DNA of 64,000 bases. It comes from Apostichopus japonicus (Eukaryota; Echinodermata; Holothuroidea; Aspidochirotida; Stichopodidae). The position numbers and the translations under genes are program-made. How positions within the stretch are numbered: the stretch's first letter is position 1; each line of letters begins with the position of its first letter. The DNA is taken from assembly GCF_037975245.1 (NCBI RefSeq), contig NC_092562.1, positions 19,438,054 through 19,502,053 of the forward strand, in the 5' to 3' direction. Positions 58,669-64,000 of the stretch are shown here, in pieces. The notes beneath the pieces are model-generated. The model did no database searches. It saw only the letters and a program-made list of their open reading frames with translations, and had not been told where the DNA came from.

Positions 58669-59923
58669 GGCACACATCCATTTAACGTCCATGTATTATG
58701 GCTATAGCAACGAGAAAGCTTTAAATATCTGTACAGTACATTGTAAAATATAGATGTAGCTATATCAGCATTGATTTTGCCACGTTTTGGTAGCACCTAC
58801 CGTTACACAAAAGATATAACACAATACTTGTTACCTCAGTCCACCAAAACAGCATTAATTAGGAGTGATAGAGTGAAAGTGTGGCAAAAATGATTGACAT
58901 GGAAATGTGGATACAAAATATTCAATATTGGATTAGAAAAATGTGTAAATTACCACATAGTGTAAATAGGGAGCCTGATGACACAGTTGTCCTAGTTGCC
59001 TAGTCTGCTCACAATACCACTGACAATAGCATTATGGTGACAAGATGTTTGTGTCAATTGTCTACCTTGATGTTATGATGAAATAAAGTTTATTTTAATA
59101 AAGATTGCTAATTTGAGGAATTGTCTTTAACTATTTGTCAAATCCACCATGGGTGCATATTTTTTGGTAACATTTTGAAGTATGTCATCTTGCATGTCTT
59201 TGAGAAATTCTGTTCAACAACACTTCTTCTAAATCTACTCTAACTCTGAAGACCATGTTGAAATATGTAGCGTTCGAGCATGGTTATAGGAATATATCTA
59301 GTCCTATGCATGGCATGGAGGAAAACATTTCCTTAAGTTTCAAAAAGACATCAGAAAATGTTAGCATTTATTTGTGATTTATTCACTTGACAGAACCAAA
59401 CCATCTTCTCAAAGCCAGATAATCAATTGTCACATAGCCTACTGTACATTATGCATCACTGCAGCACATGGCTTGATTCTTACGAAGTCCTCATTACTGC
59501 TTCTACTCTATGACTTTGAAACTAGTCATGCGAGATGCGTTTAATAGCCGCCAGCAACCATTAAATGACCAAAAGTGACTCATCTGAATGTTTGACACAC
59601 CTACCAAACCTACTGTATGCAGTAACATATACCCATTAATGTACCCCTTTCTGTCATCTCAACTTACAGAATCAGCCCAGATCTTAGAAATTATGGAATA
59701 ATTTATGATTGCAATCAGAGCTATAAACAGCAAAAAAGCTATTCACATACATTCCTGTGAAATGTTACCCTCAGAAGTGAGTACTGCAGTAAATTTGTCA
59801 AACATTTCTTTCAAATTTGTAAGCACTGTTCCTTATTAATCATGATTAAGAATGACAATTAAAATATTCCTTGATAATAAAAATTTAAGCAGATATTTTA
59901 TACTTTGATGGCTTTGTTTGCAG
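58669..59923. other. Non-coding, no gene recognised
   Basis: AT-rich DNA ahead of a candidate 42-nt exon. Nothing else is seen. Confidence 0.5.
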
Positions 59924-59965
59924 CAACATCAGCAGATAGGAAGGAAATTGAGTCTTTCACTGCAG
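59924..59965 (+). CDS. Candidate 42-nt exon upstream of the Ser-rich exon
   Basis: Bounded by GGCTTTGTTTGCAG and donor GTATAC. Read with two leading bases completing a codon, it encodes TSADRKEIESFTA and leaves one G. That G plus GA at 62573 makes Gly, so it joins the 62573 exon in frame. Phase and splice signals agree, but the exon is short and no homology is known. Confidence 0.4.
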
Positions 59966-62572
59966 GTATACTCTTGTTCTCTAAAAGGGATAAAAAACAT
60001 AGAAATCTCCCTTCTAGGAAAAGAAATTAAATGGCAGTAACAACAAACAAACAAGGAATATAGTACTTAATTACATCCCAGAGCGTGAAATTTTACGTTG
60101 GCGGTGAACAGATACGAACTACTGTATAAAGTATAAATATGAAAAGGTACATATGTAATATTCAAAGCCAAAACCAAACAACTATAAAATGTGAAAAACA
60201 GTAAAACGTAAACCAGAGATAGGCATCAATAACTATGTATTCAACTTCTCGTAAGGAAAAGTAATAGTTGCACTGTGGCACACAACAAGGAAGAGTGGTG
60301 TATGTATCAAATGTCATAGGGTGCACACCTCCAGTCTAAGTGTTGTGAGGAATAAGGCTGCCAATAACTGTTCATACAGAGAATGACCAGAAATCCATCC
60401 ACACTAATTGCAGCTTGGCACGCACACTTCTTTTTTAGACCAAATCTACCGATTACAATACTCATAGCTGCCAGCTGCCTGGTAATGTTGTTTAGACTCT
60501 GTCCTGTTTTGCTTTCATTTTTATATCCTTCAGTTTTATTGAAACGTGTCATTGGTGCTCTGAAATTGTCATTGTCATTGTCATTTCAATTGCTAATAGC
60601 CCATCCATGCACATATGACTTGTACTTTGTTGAACTTATGTTTAAAGATCTGCTTTATTGGCTCTCATTATAGCACTATTTAGCTAGGAAAATTTTGTGA
60701 TTACGTAATGGACCTGCCCAGTCATAAATAGACCTCAGGCTCTTCAATTAGCCTGCATAACTTCTTAACACCATTAGGATCTTCGTATAAACAATGTGTG
60801 GAAATATGTTCATGTCTACAGTGTAGTTAATCATAAAGCATTCACACAAAGAATCTCATACAAGAAAAACTATGTGGCAGGTGTTGCAGACTAATTCTTA
60901 AAAAGGCAGGTCAATTATGTAATCCTAAGAAACTATCCCATGATAGCTTGCTACAGTTGGGTTCTATAAAACAGACCTTTAATACCCCTGATACATATAT
61001 GGTGTGGTTGTATAGATCTGCAGTATAAAGAATGTTGAAACATTTTCTCAAATTTGGCTGGATGTTCGATACTTTCAGTGATACTTTTGAAAATAAATAT
61101 TTATTCAATACATCACAACTAAAATATTTCCAATGACATAATGTATGTAAATGCAAAAGTTAGAAATTGCACAAGAGTCTGCAGTTGGGAATTTGTCTTG
61201 TTTTGAGATTAGTGTCTGTGAAGAGTGGTTCAGGGAGATCACCACAGGCATCTGTTGTAAAGACGTGCTTAACCACATTCTTGCATTAGCACCCTGTGAA
61301 GGAAATGGTCTAGTTTTATTTGATGAATCCAAGTGCAGAGTAACCTTTGTGGCGTTCTTTGCTTGCATCGTGTTTGCTTTTCCACTTGCACTGGCGATTA
61401 ATAAAACATTTCTTGAATACTTTTATTCAATAATGTTTACACAATGTCAGTAATGTATCTTACAGAGTGTGAAGACCAGCATGCAGTATGCAGTATGTTC
61501 TGTTTTTTGTTAAAGCATCTGTTTGGATCTGGCCTGCAAGTTTACCAAACCTAAGTAACAAGTATTACTAATTAATAAACTTGCTTTGTTTGGGAAATAC
61601 CTATAAATAGCAGATACCTTTACAAGTTGTGCCTGGGGCATGTCATTTTGTATATGAGTGATGATGTGATAGAGTCACTGGGGATCAGGAATCTTTTAGA
61701 TTTTCTTTGTATTTCTTTTCAGATTTTCAAGGTACACTAATAGCAGGGCTGACATTGAAATCGGTGCCATCATTCGGTTATGTTAATATGTTAGAGTCAG
61801 CATTTGCAAATACCATCTCCATTACAGAAAAAAATAATAATAAAGGAAAAGATAAGAAAATGACGCACATGTGGCTTGATGATGTCATATATTTAGATTT
61901 GATCAAGTCTGAAGGGTTAGGTGTGAAGTGTCATTAAATCTGTAATATCTGCTTTAAATATGGAAAATGATTTTCCTAAACTGTTTGAGAAAGTTGTTCA
62001 TGACATCTTATCTCTATCACAGAGACCTTTAATGATGGTTGGTGTAGTGAAAACTAACACTCAAAATGAAGCACTTTGTCTTTCATATAATCACTTTATT
62101 AATTCAATAATAAAATGTGTTATTGGTTGTCTATCTGTAGTGGTGACTTTGATGTACAATCTTAATTCGTTCATGTTAATGTGTGATGCACATTATGTAA
62201 GCCTCTCCTTGCTTACCCGTCTTCAATCTAATACTGGAGTTTCCCTGTGTACCTAATATATACCTAAACATGAATATTGTACACTTCCATTGGTATGTGT
62301 TGCATTCTTTCACATCTGGGTATATTGAAACCTAACGACTTGCAATTTTCTTGGTTTTCAAATTTAATCCTTTCATTTAATACATGGTTCTATGTTGTCA
62401 CGGTGCCATATAAAAAGTTAGCAAAGTTCTCACTTCATGAGTCATGATCCCATGTATAAAGTTAGCAAAGTTATTACATCATGTCATTTAATTATCTGTT
62501 GTCATTGTTTACAGAATAACTTTTGAAACATTGATTTTTAGCTTAAAACATTTATTTTTGACTTTTCAATAG
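59966..62572. other. Probable intron upstream of the Ser-rich exon
   Basis: Contains a GTCATT hexamer repeat (60567-60588) and open frames near 61105-61453 and 61723-61937 without recognisable domains. Acceptor TTTTCAATAG ends it. Confidence 0.5.
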
Positions 62573-63043
62573 GAATGGGGGAAAGCAGTAAAGGACATGA
62601 AACTCTCCAGAGACATGTTTCTAGTGAAAGTCTTGAATCTGATGATGACAAAAATAGCCATGGGCTCAAACCCCCTCAGATCCATGTGGAGCTATCTAGA
62701 TCGGTTTCTGACAACTTGGACTCTGCCTCTGTGGAGAAGAGACAATTTAAGTCGCAGCTCTCTGCACCTCCCATGGTAGGTAATAATACGACAAGGAGCA
62801 CAGAAAATGTCAGCAATGGGAATCACCACCTGGTATCACCTAATTCACCGCGAACTAGTATTAGTAGCACAGGGACGGGATCACCAGGATCAACCCTGTC
62901 ACTTAGAAAATGGAGAGCAGGATCATTGGTACGGTACAACAAAGATCCTGTTCAGCTGGCAAATGCAGGCCAGTTGACTGAAGTACGAATGAGAGGTTTA
63001 TCAGGATATGAGGTGAATATTTTAGACTGGGACGAAGATGGAG
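62573..63043 (+). CDS. Internal exon of an unrecognised Ser-rich protein
   Basis: 471-nt open exon between a TTTTTGACTTTTCAATAG acceptor and a GTAAGT donor, in phase 1 at both ends. About 157 codons encode a hydrophilic, Ser-rich, probably disordered segment with Arg-x-x-Ser sites (RHVSSES, RSVSDN, WRAGS) suited to basophilic kinases or 14-3-3 binding. It ends in a more structured-looking part (LRKWRAGSLVRYNKDP, MRGLSGYEVNILDWDEDGG). There is an in-frame ATG at 62575, so translation could start here if this were a first coding exon. I do not recognise the family; it looks like the regulatory linker of a signalling or scaffold protein. Confidence 0.7.
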
Positions 63044-64000
63044 GTAAGTGACAGTTTGCATTAAATCTTCATAAAAGCTGACAAAATATTTGATTGGAAG
63101 CATGAGTACACACATAATTCCACATAATGGAGGGGAAAAAATTGCATAACACATAGAATTTTTCATTATGCAAAGAAATCCCATGTTACGGTGGTATGTA
63201 GAATTCGAAAGTTTTTTTTGTTACTTTATGAAAGTTGTTGAATTTTTTTTTTCTGTACAGTAGAACATTAATAAACTGAATCATGTTGAAAATCTCTTTA
63301 ATTTCTAATTCTTATAAAGTTACCTCCTTTATGCAAATTCCTACCTCTTGTTGTATGCAAAATGAGTGATGAATGCAATATATTCTCGATAAGAGGCAAA
63401 CACTCCTCCTGAAATGATTCTCAGCAAGATTAAGTTTAATCAAGACTTTCTTACTTACAAAAAGATATTACCTTACAGTTTGTCTAGATTTTTTAACATG
63501 TGACCTAACCATGTGATTCGTGGATGTTATTACCTGAGCAATGTAGGGAACCACTAATTGTATGAACTCGCAAACGATCATGATTAATAAATAGCTTTAG
63601 TCCCTGAAGGATGTTCTGATTAAACTGTCGTACTTAAAGAACCGCAGAGATTTGCTATTTGCTTTCACCGTGGCTTCATAACTAAATATCCCCCGGAGGA
63701 TAATATTCTGTTTGTATGATTGGGAGCCGTTTTTTCCTGTCCTCACTGCAAGTTGGAGATATTAGAATTCAAGTTAGCATTGCAATGTTTAGTAACTGTA
63801 CTTTTAGAATCAGAAGAGCAGCTAGATGATAATAATATTCAATACAATTTTTTTAATATGAAGATGGAAGAGTACTATTGACTACTTAGTCTCTCTATCT
63901 CCCATCCCCCAACCTCCCCTCCTCCCCCCCCCCCCAAAGAAAAGGGAAAGAGATGGGAGTTATGAAGATAGATAAGTTGTACAAAAGTAACATTTCAGGT
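63044..64000 (+). other. Intron after the Ser-rich exon, to window end
   Basis: Starts GTAAGT. The window closes with ACATTTCAG/GT: AG at 63997-63998 may be the acceptor, and the GT after it would complete a Gly codon with the G left by the exon. A C-rich run lies at 63917-63936. Confidence 0.5.

Noticed and set aside
61723-61937. Alternative terminal exon after the 42-nt exon
   Set aside because: There is a good acceptor (TTTCTTTTCAG) and it would be in phase, with a stop after about 71 codons. The translation is Asn/Lys-rich and unremarkable, and nothing else supports use of the site.
1-64000. tRNA, rRNA or prokaryotic genes
   Set aside because: No B-box-like GGTTCGANNCC in a cloverleaf context, no rRNA stretch and no dense operon-like coding were seen.

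Overview
This is an AT-rich animal nuclear window, with spliced genes, long introns, many simple repeats and many small transposons. Conserved protein family, intron-rich architecture, SINE-like and hAT-like repeats, frequent taggccta words and AGGTCA-rich intronic repeats suggest a marine deuterostome, perhaps an echinoderm such as a sea cucumber or urchin. That placement is inference; no species diagnosis is possible from the window alone.

Region 1 (1-27280, + strand): the 3' half of a muniscin gene, best called FCHO1/2-like (F-BAR domain only; SGIP1 is the close alternative). Nine coding exons join in one frame, 1300 nt in all, giving 432 residues and a stop. They cover a Ser/Pro-rich linker with a clathrin-box-like LLDLD, then a complete C-terminal mu-homology domain. 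The F-BAR half, if present, lies upstream of the window. The introns carry an old LINE fragment (3238-3445, reverse strand), a 314-bp tandem duplication next to a hammerhead-ribozyme-like motif, AGGTCA half-site repeats and several 112-159 bp tandem repeats. The last intron is 10.5 kb, with a 67-bp degenerate satellite, and is followed by a final exon that codes for only seven residues. The 3' UTR opens with a 22-bp tandem repeat.

Region 2 (27280-35200): non-coding, with several G-rich minisatellites (29475-30013) and a 67-bp tandem repeat (30290-30560).

Region 3 (35200-51800): a transposon-rich intergenic zone. I can delimit seven terminal-inverted-repeat elements, most with an 8-bp target duplication or a decayed one (hAT-like), two of them nested. 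They include a foldback MITE, an 862-bp element with TAATCG clusters at both ends and a perfect 8-bp duplication, and a 522-bp element that keeps the C-terminal part of a hAT transposase. Three carry the same internal core although their termini differ. A perfect 33-bp palindrome flanked by a direct repeat (45547-45594) looks like a minimal element made only of inverted repeats.

Region 4 (51800-64000): mostly anonymous non-coding DNA with one SINE-like copy that matches a copy in the FCHO intron. Near the end, a 471-bp exon (62573-63043) of an unrecognised Ser-rich protein is supported on the + strand, with a possible in-phase 42-nt exon upstream. The window ends at a splice-acceptor-like sequence of compatible phase.

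No rRNA, tRNA, CRISPR array or prokaryotic feature was found. Repeat names and target duplications are from reading by eye.
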